DNA of 64,000 nucleotides from Pascua guehoae (GCA_001600415.1 BCJX01000002.1:2763553-2827552); one strand, 5' to 3'. Numbered from the stretch's first letter, positions 1 through 11,701 are shown. Program-made: numbers and translations. The notes: generated by a model not told the origin, from the letters alone.

Positions 1-2707
1 GCCGCCGGAACAGGAGCGGGTGCGATGCCGCCTTGCGCAGGTCCATGAGCAGGTTGGCGGACGACGTCTTGTCCTTTGCCGCGGCCGCCGCAGCGGCAGC
101 CTTCTTGCCCTTTGCCTTTTTGCCATTGGCTCCGTCGGGCTCGTCGGCTGCAATAGCGGCCTCGATTGCCTCCTCGCCCAGCTCACGCATCGCCTTGCGG
201 GACCGCCGCAGCGTGTCGCGGTACAGGCGCGCCTGCGCTTCGGTCATTTCGCACTCTTCCACCTTTTCAATCTTTGGCGGGAGCGTAAGGACCTGGTGGG
301 GTTAGTCATCTGTGAGCAGCATGCGCCACCCTACGTACATTGGCTTTACGGCGGCGAAGAACAAACGGCGTGAGCATGGTCCGCGCACGCGATACACGCT
401 GCTGGGACAGCAACGATGCGTGGCCAGTGGACTGGACCTTGAAAATGGCGCGCAGGTACTGCTCGGCGTCGGCGAACACGTCCTTGTGGATGAACATGAG
501 CAGCGACTTGTGGACGTCAGCAAAGAACTCTAAAGTGTGGACAGAAATACCCACGACAAGCTCCTGGAGATTGTTCTGCAACGGCGTGCCCGTCAGGAGG
601 AGACGCCACTTTGGACGAATGCTCAAGAGGTCCTTGTATCGCTTTGTGGCAAAGTTTTTCAGCGCATGCGCTTCGTCGTACACGCAAGTCTCAAACGAAA
701 GCTTTTTGCGCAAAAAGTTCAAGTCGTCGGCGCTCACGACCTGGGAATAGGACGCGAGGACGACCTCGAGCTCGCCGCGGCGGAACATGCGCTTGAGCGA
801 GTCGCGGAGCTCGATGCGTTCGGCCTGCGTGCCATGGTATGTCTGCACGTCGATCTCGGGAGCGAACCGGTCAAACTCGCGAGTCCAGTTTTCAAGTGTA
901 GATGCAGGCACAAAGATCATGTGAGGGCCCTTTACGCCACGGTCCTTGAGGTGGGCGAGGAAAGCAATAACCTGGATCGTTTTGCCAAGGCCTGAGAGCT
1001 AGTTAGACACAGCAGGAAATGTTGCTGAACTCACCCATTTCGTCGGCGAGGATACAGCCAATCTTGCGCGACCACAAGAGGTTGAGCCAGTTGACGCCGA
1101 GGAGCTGGTAGTCCTTGAGGACTGTGCCTTCAGAGAGGAGCGAAGGCTGGGCGCGCAGGTATGATGAGAGAATCTTGCGCTTGAGCAAGTTGGTCTCGCT
1201 GCGGAGGAGTTCGGACACCTTGTCGACGTCGACCTTTACATCGTTGAGGCCGTCTGGTCCGGGCGTGCCCGTGACACTGCCGGCGGCGCGGGTCGAGGCG
1301 CCCTTCCACACGGCGAGGGTGGCGGCAATGTCGTCGGCGATCGCCTCGCAGCGGTTCAGACACGCGTCAATCTGGACATAACCCTCCATGATTTCGGTAT
1401 ACTGTTCAAAGAGCTTGAAGCTCACGCCGCGCGCCTTGGAGAGCTTGAACCGGACCTCGTCAACGTCCTCGTACGGACGCAGCCGCACAATCGTCTTTGC
1501 CTGGTCCTCGCTGCACGCAATGGTGCCGGTAAACACCTCGAGCTCGGCCTCGTTGAACGCGCGCAGCGCCTCGCCCTCGGCGTCGACATCGTCGTCGCTC
1601 CCGCGCCGCTTCTTGCGCCGCGGCGCATCGTCGCCAGACCACTCGTCGCTCCCGTCGTCCGAATCGGCCGCCGACCCCTCCGACTCTTCGTCTGGGTCAC
1701 GCTTGCGCGCCTTTTCGCGCTTGGCGTAGATGGTACTCTTCTCGTTCCTGTACTTTTTGCGTCGCTTGGGTGCTGCCTGGGGTAACGGCGCAGGTGAGAG
1801 CGAGACGGACGACGAGCCTGCAGACGACGCGATTGACGAGCTGCTCCCTCCATGCTCGCGCCGGACCCATGGTGGTAACGGGTCCGCCTGTGGCCGCACG
1901 GGGGCAGTCACCACGACGCGGTCCCGTTCCTCCTTGGCCCCCAGGATACGCGCACGCGTAGCCATGAGGTCCTTCAGGGTGCTGTCCCAGTCGTCGCCAT
2001 GCCGCCGGATCGCGTCCATAATATCGAGACGTAACAGGGAAGGAAACTGCTTCTGCAGACGCTGGTACTGGCTCTCGGTCTGCGCATTGTGCTGCTGCTT
2101 GGCGGCAGCGACGAGCTTGGCGCCGCCGACCTTGCGGCTGGGGCCCGCAGAGCTCGCCGTGCTGGTGCTCGCGCGCGACGACATGAGGGGGGAAGGCACA
2201 GAGCTCGATGCAGACTTGGACGGTGAAGTCACGTCGTCGTACCGCTTCTTCAAGCGCGACAGGGGCTGCGGCGACGATGGCGACAGGTCGGACAATGAGT
2301 ATCCGTTGCCATTTGCAGACGCTGATGTGGAGATTGACTGTGTGGACGCGCCAGTCCGTCCCCCCTCGTGCCCCTTACTGACACCGTTGTGTAACGCCGA
2401 AAGCACCGATGCCGGAGAGCCGAGTGCGCCGCCGCCCACGCGGAGGTTGGACGAAGGGATGATACCTGGACGCGTCGGGGTGGGAGCGGGCGACGATGAG
2501 GCTGGGACAAGGATGGTACTGTCGGGCGAAGGGGTTGCGGGGCGGCCAGGGCGCGAAGAGTGGGACTCGCCCTTCCTTCGGGCAGCGAGCGCCTCGAGCG
2601 CCTGGGTCGGTTAGTGCATGCATGCAGCAGAGTGGGTGGCGAGAATGAGGGGGGCTGCAGTGGGTGGGCCGAGTTCTCACCTGGCGGCGCGCGTCTGGTG
2701 CTGTCAT
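1..2707 (-). CDS. FUN30: Fun30/SMARCAD1-type SNF2 chromatin-remodelling ATPase, 3' end missing
   Basis: Exons read 2707-2681, 2601-1035, 991-555, 506-339 and 292-1 (830 codons, then cut by the window edge). A 9-codon first exon is joined by a 79-base intron to a long Ser-rich N-terminal part. A CUE-like ubiquitin-binding helix bundle (around residues 187-230, QYQRLQKQFPSLLRLDI) precedes the SNF2 ATPase: KDYQLLGVNWL, the Walker A region DEMGLGKTIQ completed across the 43-base intron, YDEAHALKN as Walker B, and LLTGTPLQNN. The combination CUE plus SNF2 is the Fun30/SMARCAD1 layout; that family acts in DNA end resection and heterochromatin. The 48-base intron 554-507 is in frame and stop-free; removing it restores LQELV-SLLMFI, which matches the family. 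The linker after RRRKAN continues with PPKIEKVE. The helicase C domain lies outside the window. Confidence 0.9.
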
Positions 2708-3090
2708 GTAGTGTATGGGTAAGATGGGTGGGTGTACAGAGGACAAAGTTGTAGTTTGAGAGAGAAGTCGCGTCGCGTGCAAAATATCACTTTACTGTAT
2801 CGCGTTCCTTGGTGTGGGTGGGGTGGGGTGGGGTGGGGTGTGATGCAGTCCAGTCCAGTCACTCTGTCATCCAAGTCTGGTCGTCTTGGGTGGAGGCGTT
2901 GAGCGGTGGCAAAATCCTCCTTCCTCGTCCCTCGATGCATGCGGTCGTCCATTCCAAGCAGCCGTACCACAATACGTAAACTTGCCCCATTGTCATCACC
3001 AGCATGCCCCTCTTCACCATAGACGACACCTGCACCCACGTCGTAGCCCAAGATATTGCATACACCACTGTACAAGTCCTCCAAGATCCA
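2708..3090. other. Intergenic: FUN30 upstream region and RIB1 3' region
   Basis: No coding signal was found. It holds a run of GGGGT units near 2816-2840, a possible G-quadruplex former just upstream of FUN30. The two flanking genes are tandem on the minus strand. Confidence 0.6.
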
Positions 3091-4989
3091 TCACTCCGGA
3101 ATGTCAATCACTGCGCGGGTGGTCAGCCATCTGTTCCCGTCTTGCAAAGCCCTTCTTTGCCCTTTGGGTCCGGCTCCAGGGCGGCACCAAATAAATGCCA
3201 GCCCTGCCGGAAACCCAAGGACGCCGTACTCACTGTGTCCCATGCGCTCAATCTTTGTGCGGAGATACTTTTCGAGTTCTGGTCCGCGTGTCGTCGTGGC
3301 GCCGAGGAGGCCGACGCCTGCCCTACGCTCGCGCCATTCCTCGTACTCGGCTTCGCCGTCGTCGAGTGCTACACCACCTTCTGATGGTTGTGTGGGGGCA
3401 CGCTTGCGCAGGTGCGCATGCGACTGGCACTGCCAGTCACGGGGCACCATGCCGACACGCTCGGCAATGTGGATACCTTCCCCGGCAAGGCCCTCTACTT
3501 TTTCGGGGTTGTTGGTGAGAAGGCGGATACCGCCGCGGCCCTGGCTGGCGTCGCCCGCGAGACCGAGGTCGCGGAGAATCTCGGCGGCGACAGCGTACGT
3601 GCGCTCGTCGGCGCCGTGGCCGAGCATGAGGTTGGCGGTGACCGTGTCGTGGCCGAGGTCCTGGAGGTTGTATGCGCGAATCTTCTCGAGCAGCCCGATT
3701 CCGCGTCCCTCCTGTCGCATATAGATGACAACGCCGCGACCGGGGACGTGGCGACAGGCGCTGGTGCTGCTTACGCCGTTTGCAGCAGGGCGCGAGTTGG
3801 GCGAGGGGGCGCGCGACGCCTCGGGTGTGGGCAGGTACTCGCCGTCCTTTGCACCGCCGACACGCTGGGGCTCGGCGATGCGGCGCATCGCTTCGTCGAG
3901 CTGCTCGCCGCAGTCGCAGCGCATCGAGCCAATCGTCTCACCGGTAAAGCATTCAGAGTGGATCCGGACTAGCGGAAGGCAGTCGTCCTCGTCACTTGCA
4001 CCTGCTGCGTCCTCGGCAGCATACTCTGCGGCTGTCCGGGGAACGCTTGGGACGCCGTCGGCGCCAGCAGTCAGACGCCCGATGTAGGCACCGCGCACGA
4101 TGCGCTCCGTGTCCGTCTCGCCCTGGCGCCAGCAAGCGTCGAGGGAGCGCGAGCGGATCTCGCGGCGCCCCGCTGGCGCTTGTTCTCGCGCCTCGGCACT
4201 GAGCTGGATGGGGTCTGTCACGATGGCGAGGTGCTCCTTGTTGTCGTGCGAGTTGTGGTACAGGTGGAGGAAAACGTCGCCGTGTGGGGTCGGAACACGG
4301 GTGCGGGCCATGCAACGGATCTGCGGGCGGCCCGCCGCAGTGCTCGGAACGTGTCCGCGGCCATGGTAGAAGTTTACGTGCGCTGGCGATGCGAGTTGGA
4401 GCAGCTGCGAGACGGGCGCGGGGTCGATGGACATGCGCCGCTTCCGGTCGGCTACAGGTGGGGCGGGCACCGAGTCATCCACCATATCAGCGCCGATCGG
4501 GACACCCGACAGGGCCGAAGTGGAGGCTGCGGCCGCAGCCGACCCCGTCCTTGACGACTCTGCATGCACACCGTTCGGTACTGCCGAAGCGCCCGCACTC
4601 GCACCGTCTCCGACCGCGCTGCTGCCAGTCGATGTCGATGTGCGCTCAGCAGCGAGACGCACACTCCGGGGCGCCTGGCGGCTGCGCGGCTTGGGCTGCG
4701 GCGTCGACGGTCGGCTCTGGTCGCATGAGGCGTAGGCGCCCGACGCGGGGGGGCTCATTCCGTGGCCAAAGTGGTGGCGGGTGACGTGCGCTGAGCCGGC
4801 GAGGACGGCCTCGAGGAGGAGCGAGTCAATGGCAGTGTCGCGATGCGATGCCGCGGCCCTTTTCCGGGGGTTGACGGGGTGGTGGGTAGACGAGACCGAG
4901 GAGCCGTCGGTAAGCAGAGAGAGAATGTCGAGGTCGGCCTGCGTCGCGAGGTGGTGCTGCTGCGGCTGCGCGGGGAGGACGGCGGGCAT
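3091..4989 (-). CDS. RIB1: GTP cyclohydrolase II, first step of riboflavin synthesis
   Basis: Exons 4989-3234 and 3110-3091, 591 residues. The enzyme opens the imidazole ring of GTP to start riboflavin synthesis, in the cytosol. The zinc site is visible as [20 protein letters not shown], with three cysteines in the C-x10-C-x-C spacing; the GTP-binding and catalytic part is [20 protein letters not shown], followed by [12 protein letters not shown]. The protein is longer than typical because of a low-complexity N-terminal half and a linker after the zinc site. The C-terminus needs a 123-base intron (3233-3111, GTGAGT donor, CTGAC branch, CGCAG acceptor); splicing gives KIERMGHMIDIPE, like the family ending KxxRMGH. 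The intron is a multiple of three and stop-free, so the unspliced reading is also open (632 residues). The start ATG at 4989 is followed at once by the conserved-style leader. Confidence 0.93.
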   Translation of the reverse strand: MPAVLPAQPQQHHLATQADLDILSLLTDGSSVSSTHHPVNPRKRAAASHRDTAIDSLLLEAVLAGSAHVTRHHFGHGMSPPASGAYASCDQSRPSTPQPKPRSRQAPRSVRLAAERTSTSTGSSAVGDGASAGASAVPNGVHAESSRTGSAAAAASTSALSGVPIGADMVDDSVPAPPVADRKRRMSIDPAPVSQLLQLASPAHVNFYHGRGHVPSTAAGRPQIRCMARTRVPTPHGDVFLHLYHNSHDNKEHLAIVTDPIQLSAEAREQAPAGRREIRSRSLDACWRQGETDTERIVRGAYIGRLTAGADGVPSVPRTAAEYAAEDAAGASDEDDCLPLVRIHSECFTGETIGSMRCDCGEQLDEAMRRIAEPQRVGGAKDGEYLPTPEASRAPSPNSRPAANGVSSTSACRHVPGRGVVIYMRQEGRGIGLLEKIRAYNLQDLGHDTVTANLMLGHGADERTYAVAAEILRDLGLAGDASQGRGGIRLLTNNPEKVEGLAGEGIHIAERVGMVPRDWQCQSHAHLRKRAPTQPSEGGVALDDGEAEYEEWRERRAGVGLLGATTTRGPELEKYLRTKIERMGHSEYGVLGFPAGLAFIWCRPGAGPKGQRRALQDGNRWLTTRAVIDIPE

Positions 4990-6465
4990 GTCCCGAGAGA
5001 TGCAGTTGTGGAGTGGAGTGAGAGAGTGAGTCGGAGCAAGACGACGACGAGGTGGTGGTCACCTGGTGTGTTGGATTGCAGGCGAAAAGTGCGGCGGCAG
5101 TCGACGGCGGTACGGGCAAGACCGAATGAGGCGACTGGAACTAGGGCCGGGTGGATGTAGGCCGGGGGAGGGGGTAGACTCGGACGACGCTGAAAAAAAA
5201 AAGGCGACCGGAATGTAAATGTGGCTTGGGCGATAGAGGATGCAGATGGAGCGTGAGTGAGGTGGAAAGGTGGTGGTATGCGGGCGTAGGTGTATGCAGT
5301 AGTGAGGAGCGATGGAGAGATGATGTGGTGGTAGTAAAAAGATGAGGATGGATGGTTGTTGGTGGTGGTTTGAATGGAGAGTGCTCGAACCGGGTGGGGT
5401 GACCAGCAAAGGGATCGTCTGGTACGTGGTTGAGTGTTGTTGCAGGCGACGTGGTTGGCTGGCTGGGCACTTGACTCGGCAATGGCCTGGGGTGCATGGG
5501 GTGCCTGGGCATACAGTATGGGCATGCATGCGTGCACTGTGGTAATGCTTTTGCATGCTCTAGTACGTGGGGTAAATCGCCTCTTTCTGCCTGTCGGGTG
5601 CCCATTGTGCGCGGCATGCATGGGCTGGCTGGCTGGCTGGGTCATGATGCGTGGCTTGATGGCATGGATTGCGCGATGCTGGCACCACTGCTGCTGCATA
5701 CTTGTCTCGCCTAAAGCAGGATGGTGGCACACCCACCCAGGGGCACACTACTGGGCGGGCATGCTTTGCAAAGTCCGCCCATGGGCCGCCCGAGAGTCAT
5801 GACTAGAGTATGAGACGGCTTTGTCATTTGACTCGGACCCCAGTAGACTTTCCGTGGGTTTCCACTTGCCGGGCCACGCGGCACTCGGTCCCCGCGTTTC
5901 GGCCCTCGGCGTCTCGGCAAACCGTCGAGCCGGAACAACACGTGATGCGCTCAAACCCGCCCACCTCTAGCACCTCTCCCCCCGTACCCCCGGTTAGCCC
6001 CTCCCCACACTCCTTCAGGCGGCCGCAGGCGGAAACATGCCCGCGGGGCCGCGGTGCACATCACATCCCTTCTTGCAGGGCGCTTTATACTTTGCCCACC
6101 GAGCAATGTACGGACATGGTGGGCAGTTTGGTGGGTGGGGGTCCAAGATATGTATTATCTGTACCGGAATGCAACAATCAAATGATGCAACAAGAAGGAT
6201 ACAAAGAAGAGCGCAGACAGTAGTTCTTGCATGAGAAGTTTGAGCACAAGGCGCCTGAACCCAAGGTATGCCTATGTCCGCCCAAAACGCACGCCTAGTC
6301 AATGTCCCCACCATGAGGAAGGGCAACGGGGCCAAATGAATTCAGGGGCAGGGTCTCAGGAAAAGGGTGGCGTGCCTGAACCCAAAGTGGCGGAAGGTGC
6401 CACAAAAAAAAAAAGAACTCGGCCGAGTCGTCTTAAAAGGACCATTGCGAACAAAAAAATCACAT
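4990..6465. other. Intergenic: RIB1 upstream region
   Basis: No gene recognised. On the minus strand the part nearest RIB1 (about 4990-5560) is pyrimidine-rich and poor in G, as fungal leaders are. Short TGGC and GCATG runs occur around 5520-5650. Open frames here do not look protein-like. Confidence 0.55.
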
Positions 6466-6550
6466 GGAGGGATAGCTCAGTTGGGAGAGCGTACGACTGA
6501 AGTCTAGCTTCGCATTCGTACGGTCGGGCGTTCGATCCGCCCTCACTCCA
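6466..6550 (+). tRNA. tRNA-Phe(GAA) with a 12-base intron
   Basis: A full cloverleaf can be drawn by hand. The acceptor GGAGGGA pairs with TCACTCC with one G-A mismatch at pair 5, discriminator A. D arm GCTC/GAGC; anticodon stem TACGA/TCGTA with loop C-T-GAA-G; T arm GGGCG-TTCGATC-CGCCC. About 12 bases in the anticodon loop after position 37 exceed the tRNA length and sit at the canonical intron site. The mismatch in the acceptor is the only oddity. Confidence 0.93.
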
Positions 6551-6558
6551 TTTTTTTT
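6551..6558 (+). terminator. Pol III oligo-T terminator of tRNA-Phe
   Basis: Eight T directly follow the discriminator base of the tRNA. Confidence 0.9.
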
Positions 6559-7916
6559 CTCCCAGGTCGTCGTGGGGTCGGGCCAGGAAGGAGAGAAAAG
6601 GGGATTGTGTTGCAGGCAAAGCCCAGGAACCGCCCTGGAGGCCAGGAGGTGCGGTGCCACATTCAAAACGTGATGGCGCAGGCATTTGGGCAAGCCAGTC
6701 AGGCCAGTCAGTCCCTCTGTCAACTACAGTAGTCTGCCAGTCTGCCAGTCTGCCAGAACTCATGCATCGTCCTATACATCCAGCATGTCTGAATGCGCCA
6801 GAATGCATAGAATAACGCGCCCTACACAAAATCACCCCAGAATCACCCAAAATCCGATTCGATGATCCGAGGGGCTGGTCACCGGGATCGAATTCAGACC
6901 CGCCAAATCACCGCTGATGATTCGATCCCGGGTCACTCCATGCCTTTACGATACACAAACACGTCAAGAAGTTCCAAACAAGTACGTCTTTTCTTGGTGT
7001 CTAGCAGTACTAAAACGGCGACAGCGCCATCTGGACGTTTCAGAAGCCAGAACAGCACGACGAAACGTTCCTGGGACATGAGAAGGGGGCGTCAGTGGCG
7101 GACTCTGGAGCCAGCTTTCTCGGTGAATGTTGCAAAACACATGCCTTGAATAGCGAAACCTCGTCTCTCGTGGGAGGTGGTGACTGTCAAGTCCTTGCGG
7201 TGTGCGGCAACTTGCTGCATGCTACCATGACGTCCCCTTCTCGCCATTAGACGACTCCCCTGCGTCGGGCTAAAGTATCGAGCAATCGCCCAGTTAAGCT
7301 TTGACACAAAACATCTATCGCTGGTTTCAGTCGCTACCTGGAACAGCGGGCGCCTGTAATGGCCACCACCACCCCTGTTTTGTAATCATGCCCATTAGAA
7401 AAAGTGAATTGGGGTGGCCAAACCCGAAAAAACTGGGGTGGCCACTACCAGCGCCCGGAACAGCAGTGGCACAGCCCACTAGATGACATGTTTTCTGCAC
7501 TGTATCACTTGCAAAGTTTCTGCACGCTGCCGGCGATCGAACGTGACAGTTCTCAATATCCCTCACCTGCTGAGTTGAATTTCTGGACATGACGAGTGCG
7601 AGTGCTCGGTATGACCAGTCGGGCTGAGGACTCCAACATTACATCGCATGAGACGCCGCCCTCGTGAGTTGTGACGCTCCGTCGTCTGGGAGGGGCTGTG
7701 TCAGCGGTGTGTCCTCGAATTCCACACTGGGAGCATCACAACCCCTCTCCACTGACACTATACTTTGCATAATGTATTGCTCGAGACAATATCTATATTT
7801 GTGACCACCAAGACGAGGCGGACAATGTCGTTTCTATCTAAGCTGAGGTCTCGGGAAGCACGGCAGAAATGTCCAACAACAAATGTGATGCTTTCCGGGG
7901 TGTACGGGGTCCAACT
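6559..7916. other. Intergenic, no gene seen
   Basis: No spliceable reading frame with recognisable content. It contains the inverted repeat at 6882-6931 (listed separately). Around 7360-7450 there is a short repeated phrase (GGGTGGCCA). The last 200 bases are the 3' side of the membrane glycoprotein gene. Confidence 0.5.
6882..6931. repeat. 12-bp perfect inverted repeat with tRNA B-box-like arms
   Basis: Arms CCGGGATCGAAT (6882-6893) and ATTCGATCCCGG (6920-6931) are exact reverse complements, separated by 26 bases. Each arm contains ATTCGATCCC, which resembles the internal B box of tRNA genes. The right arm is followed by GGTCACTCCA, similar to the 3' end of the nearby tRNA-Phe. No full cloverleaf forms. 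Confidence 0.6.
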
Positions 7917-10790
7917 CTACAACATGCGAGATAGCCGATCATCTGGGCGAGATAGCCGATCATCTGGGATGGACGAGATGGACGAGAGCGGAGTGAGCGG
8001 CGGGGGCGGGGTGGTTGACCGATCCAAGGGTTCAGTGTAAATCGTTGGAGGCGTCGGGGCGCGACTTGCCGACCACGCAGGATTGTACGTTGGGGGGATG
8101 AGCTCGACGTCGGTATCGGGAGGGGGCACAGATTCTCTGGATGCGGGTACGGCTCCGCCGTCCTCTTCCTGCCTGTACCGCCCGGGCCGGCGGGGCCACA
8201 CGAGATCGCGGAGTGTGCGCCGCCCGCGCCGGGCACGGGGAGGCGGATCCTTTGATTCCGGGTCGATCTTTTCGAGGCTCCCGCTCGAGCTCGAGTCGGT
8301 GCTGCTCGTGCTCGTCGAGGCTGTCGTGGTCGACGCATTGCCCCTGTTGTGGCTCCAGGGGATATAATGGGCGCGGCGCTTGAGGAGGGCGGGAGCGTGG
8401 CGCAGAGACGAGTCGACGTCGATGGTAAAGTCGTGTTGGGACGCGCGGTGCACGGGGTCGGCGCGGGCTCTGGACCTCCGCCGACGGAGGAGCCAAATCA
8501 TGGCAGCGATGAGGAGGATACCACCGATCTGGGTTGTTAGCGTCATCGTCTGGGATTAGAGGGGCTCACCACTCCGCCTATGATTGCGCCGATAATGGTT
8601 GATTTCGATGAGGGTCCCGGGTCATCTGTCGTCCCGACTCTGAAGCTGTTAGCGGGCTACTTTGTGCTCGTGTACTCACCCGGAGTAAAAGGTGACACTA
8701 TGGACCCCGATCGGCCCCGATCCCTTCGGGAACCCGGGGACGGATGGCAGGTCGGTCGTTACCACATCCAACGTGTACTTCACCGCAGGGTCGAGGGTTT
8801 GAAGTACAAGTGGAGCCGGCGCGTACATTGGATTGTACGCGGACATGGGGCGGCTGCTGAGCATCGAAGGCGTATAGGCAGCCGGTGGCTCGGGGTCAAA
8901 CGCGGCATAGAAGGCGCCCATGGTCGGTCCTACGGTGCCATTGAGCAGAAGCAGAGTCGTATTCGCGGGAATGTCGATGGTGACATTTCCGCCAGATCCG
9001 TACATGAAAGGATATGGCTCGGTCGCTGATTGTGAGCGGGTGAAGAAGATGGTAGGATCACGACTACTAGGACGGGTATGGAGGAGCCGGCTACGCATTG
9101 TCGCATGGCACGCGCGGACTCACAGGATTTGACAGTCTCCCAACTGTCGGGGAACGAGAATACCGGGTTGACAGCCAATTTGCCATCGAGGGCGTGCTCG
9201 GTGGTACTGGGTACAGCATCGATCGCGGGTCTAGAGTCAGCACAGACATGGGGTGTGAACGCACGCTTCGCTCTTGATGCCCAGGGTGTACGTGAAGCCT
9301 TCCACGGTAATGTCGCCCTGCGAACTCCCCGCCGCGCTGTTGCCAGACGTAAAGAGGCTATCGACGTCGACGACGCCAACGTACGCTCTCCGGTCGGAGT
9401 CTGGCGACTGTGGCATCTCGCACTTGACTTGCCAGGCGTCATGGGAATAGACGAACCCAGCAGAGTAGTCGCCGGCGAGGTCGAGGATATTGTCGCGCGT
9501 AGAGTCGACCTTGTCAAGGGCGGTGACACGGAGCGGCGCCTTGGTGATATTCTGGGAGACGGAAGTATTGGCCATGGTCCCGGAAATGTAGACGCCGGTC
9601 CCTTGGAAGTATGTACCGAATTTGTTGGCGTTTCCCGCGTCGGCCTGCGCGGTCGCTGGCCCGGTGCTCAGCTTGACGTCCTCGTCTCGGGGGAGAGTGG
9701 AGCCAGGACTTGGATTCGCGGGCTGGTTGTCAAAGCTGAACTGCCAGTCACCAGGTGCGCTGGCGCTATTGTTGGGGTACCAAAAGTGCCACGCGGCGCT
9801 GGCGTCAAACGTCCAGTTGAAATGTAGGTTGGGGACAAAGGTCGCCGTGTTGGTTGGCGAGGGGGACGTCGTGGTACCGGTGGCCGAGGGGACGTGGGAT
9901 GTGGCGACGGCGGTGTTTGTTGTGGTGACTGTGGTCCCGCCGATTACGGTCCCGCCGACAACGCTCGCTTCGACAGTCGTCCCTGCGATCGTGGACCCGC
10001 CGACAACGGTCTCTGCGACGGTGGACCCGCCGACGACGCTCCCATCAACAGTGGTCCCGCCGACGACACTCTGTGCGACAGTGGTCCCGCCGACGACAGT
10101 CGCTTCGACAGTGGTCCCTGCGACGGTGGTGCCTCCGACAGTCGTTCCTCCGATAACGGTCGTCTCAGTGGTAACTGCCGCTTCCACAGGGGTCTCTGCG
10201 ACAGTCGTCTCCTCCGCACTCCCTGCCACGGCTGTGCCTCCGACAGTCGTCCCTCCAACAAAGGTCGTCTCAGTGGCAGCAGCCGCTTCAACAGGCGTCT
10301 CTCCCGCACTGGTCCCCCCCACACTCCCTTCCGGCGGAATACTGCTCTCGGCGACGGGAAGAAACGCTTGGGTGGGCTCAGCAGGTGCAGCCGGTCCGTT
10401 GGTGGGGACGATGGTGGACACCCCGATTTCGGCGGCCTGGGGGGGCGAGCTAGGCTGGACGGGAGGGGCGGGAGGGAGAGAGGGTATCGGTGATGACATT
10501 TCGGGAGGTGAGGAAGAGGTCTCAGGAGAACCAGTATCCCCTTGCAATGGGCTAAAGGACGGAGTCGGACTGGGTTCTTCACTCGCAGATGTGAGGAGTG
10601 CAGGTGATAGCACGTCGATGGGCATGCTTTCGGGCACCATTTGGGATGCAGTTGGTCTTGGTGATGGCTCCATATCGATAGCTCGGGAGGATGGACCCAC
10701 TGAGGTCGGCATCTCTGGACCTGAGGGCTCCTGGGCGTATCCAAAGCGGAGGCTCGCCAAAGAAAGGAGGATGACCAGCGGTGAACGCAT
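7917..10790 (-). CDS. Mucin-like single-pass cell-surface glycoprotein
   Basis: Exons 10790-9265, 9230-9124, 9025-8680, 8639-8570 and 8528-7917, 886 residues; all phases agree and introns are 34, 98, 40 and 41 bases. Order: signal peptide (MRSPLVILLSLASLRFGYAQ), a Ser/Thr/Pro-rich segment, repeats of VGGTTV-type units, a globular extracellular part with many N-x-S/T sites and aromatic residues (residues about 320-680), a glycine-zipper transmembrane helix assembled across the last intron (IIGAIIGG-V-IGGILLIAAMIWLL), a basic stop-transfer RRRRSR, and a Ser-rich cytoplasmic tail of about 190 residues ending in a duplicated DDRLSR motif. This is the build of fungal wall sensors and adhesins (Wsc/Mid2/Skg6-like architecture), but I recognise no named domain. 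An upstream ATG at 10823 is in frame; the ATG at 10790 is preferred because the signal peptide follows it. Confidence 0.82.
9905..10320 (-). repeat. Coding repeats for VGGTTV-like units
   Basis: Within the surface glycoprotein a 6-9 residue unit built on V-x-G-G-[ST]-T-V recurs about fifteen times, and a longer block of about 33 residues (ETPVEAA..TETT..GGTTVGGT) is duplicated. The DNA shows the matching CCGCCGACGAC/CGACAGTGGTCC repeats. Copy number is likely to vary between strains. Confidence 0.8.
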
Positions 10791-11701
10791 GTCGAGTGGT
10801 TTCGAGTAAGTGGGTCGTGCCATTGAGTGTCGGTTTGTGAAAGTATGTGGTGTAAAGAGTAGTTGAAAGAGTAAGAAGCAAGATGAATGTGTCGACTACT
10901 TGACCTTGTTCATCCTGCGGCAGGCATCTCATGTTTCGCAGGCCAGTCAGAAACCAATGTCTGCCTGGTAGTTGGGTTGTGAGTTTGCGAGAGACGGACC
11001 TATGACCGTGGACGAACTGATGGCCACCAGGGGCTAGGTTATGGTTATCCTCCCGCCCTCACAGTCATCGTCGTCACTGCAGCCAATGCGACTCGAGTGA
11101 AACGCGTGCCTGGGTATGTTAAAACTCTGGTACTGAACCTTGGTGTCGGTTTCAGGAGGGTATGGAGTGTCGTCCGAATGCCGGTTGCCACAGATCCCCG
11201 ACGTCAAAGTTTGGCCATGCCGAGATATAGTTGTTCGTCTGCACTTTCTCTGGAACCATAATAATCTGAGGCACAAGGGTATAGGGTAAGGGTAGGGGTA
11301 GGCGGGGCTCAAACTCTGGGAGTGTACTATTTGAATCGGAGAAAAGTCTCCCCCACCCTTTACCCCAGGACGATGAAGGTTGGCTTTGTTGTCAACATGT
11401 TTGTCCCGCTTTGGAGGTTGGCATCCAGGTAGGCTTCAGAGGCCTCTCGGTAGGCTTTTGAATACTGAATACCTATGACATCAAACCTTCTATAGACAGG
11501 AACAGGTTAATGGGAGACTACGTCAGTGGTCGATGCGTCCCATGTGACACGGTGAACCTTGGTACAGTATCAGAGAGGTCGCATCGGTGTTTGATCAGCA
11601 CTGACGGCGTTGCCAAGCATAGAAGCGGGGATCCGGGACGTACCGGTACGTGTCAGTGAGGCGGCGGGAAGTATTCATTCCACGCAGACACCGGCTCCCT
11701 T
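10791..11701. other. Intergenic, upstream of the surface glycoprotein
   Basis: No gene seen. At 11275-11308 there is a G-rich run of degenerate GGGTA units (see findings). Confidence 0.5.

Noticed and set aside
306..995. Plus-strand open frames opposite FUN30
   Set aside because: They are antisense shadows of a clearly conserved SNF2 ATPase.
9237..9265. Stop of the first glycoprotein exon as the true protein end
   Set aside because: The following exons continue a glycosylated domain and a transmembrane helix with matching phases.
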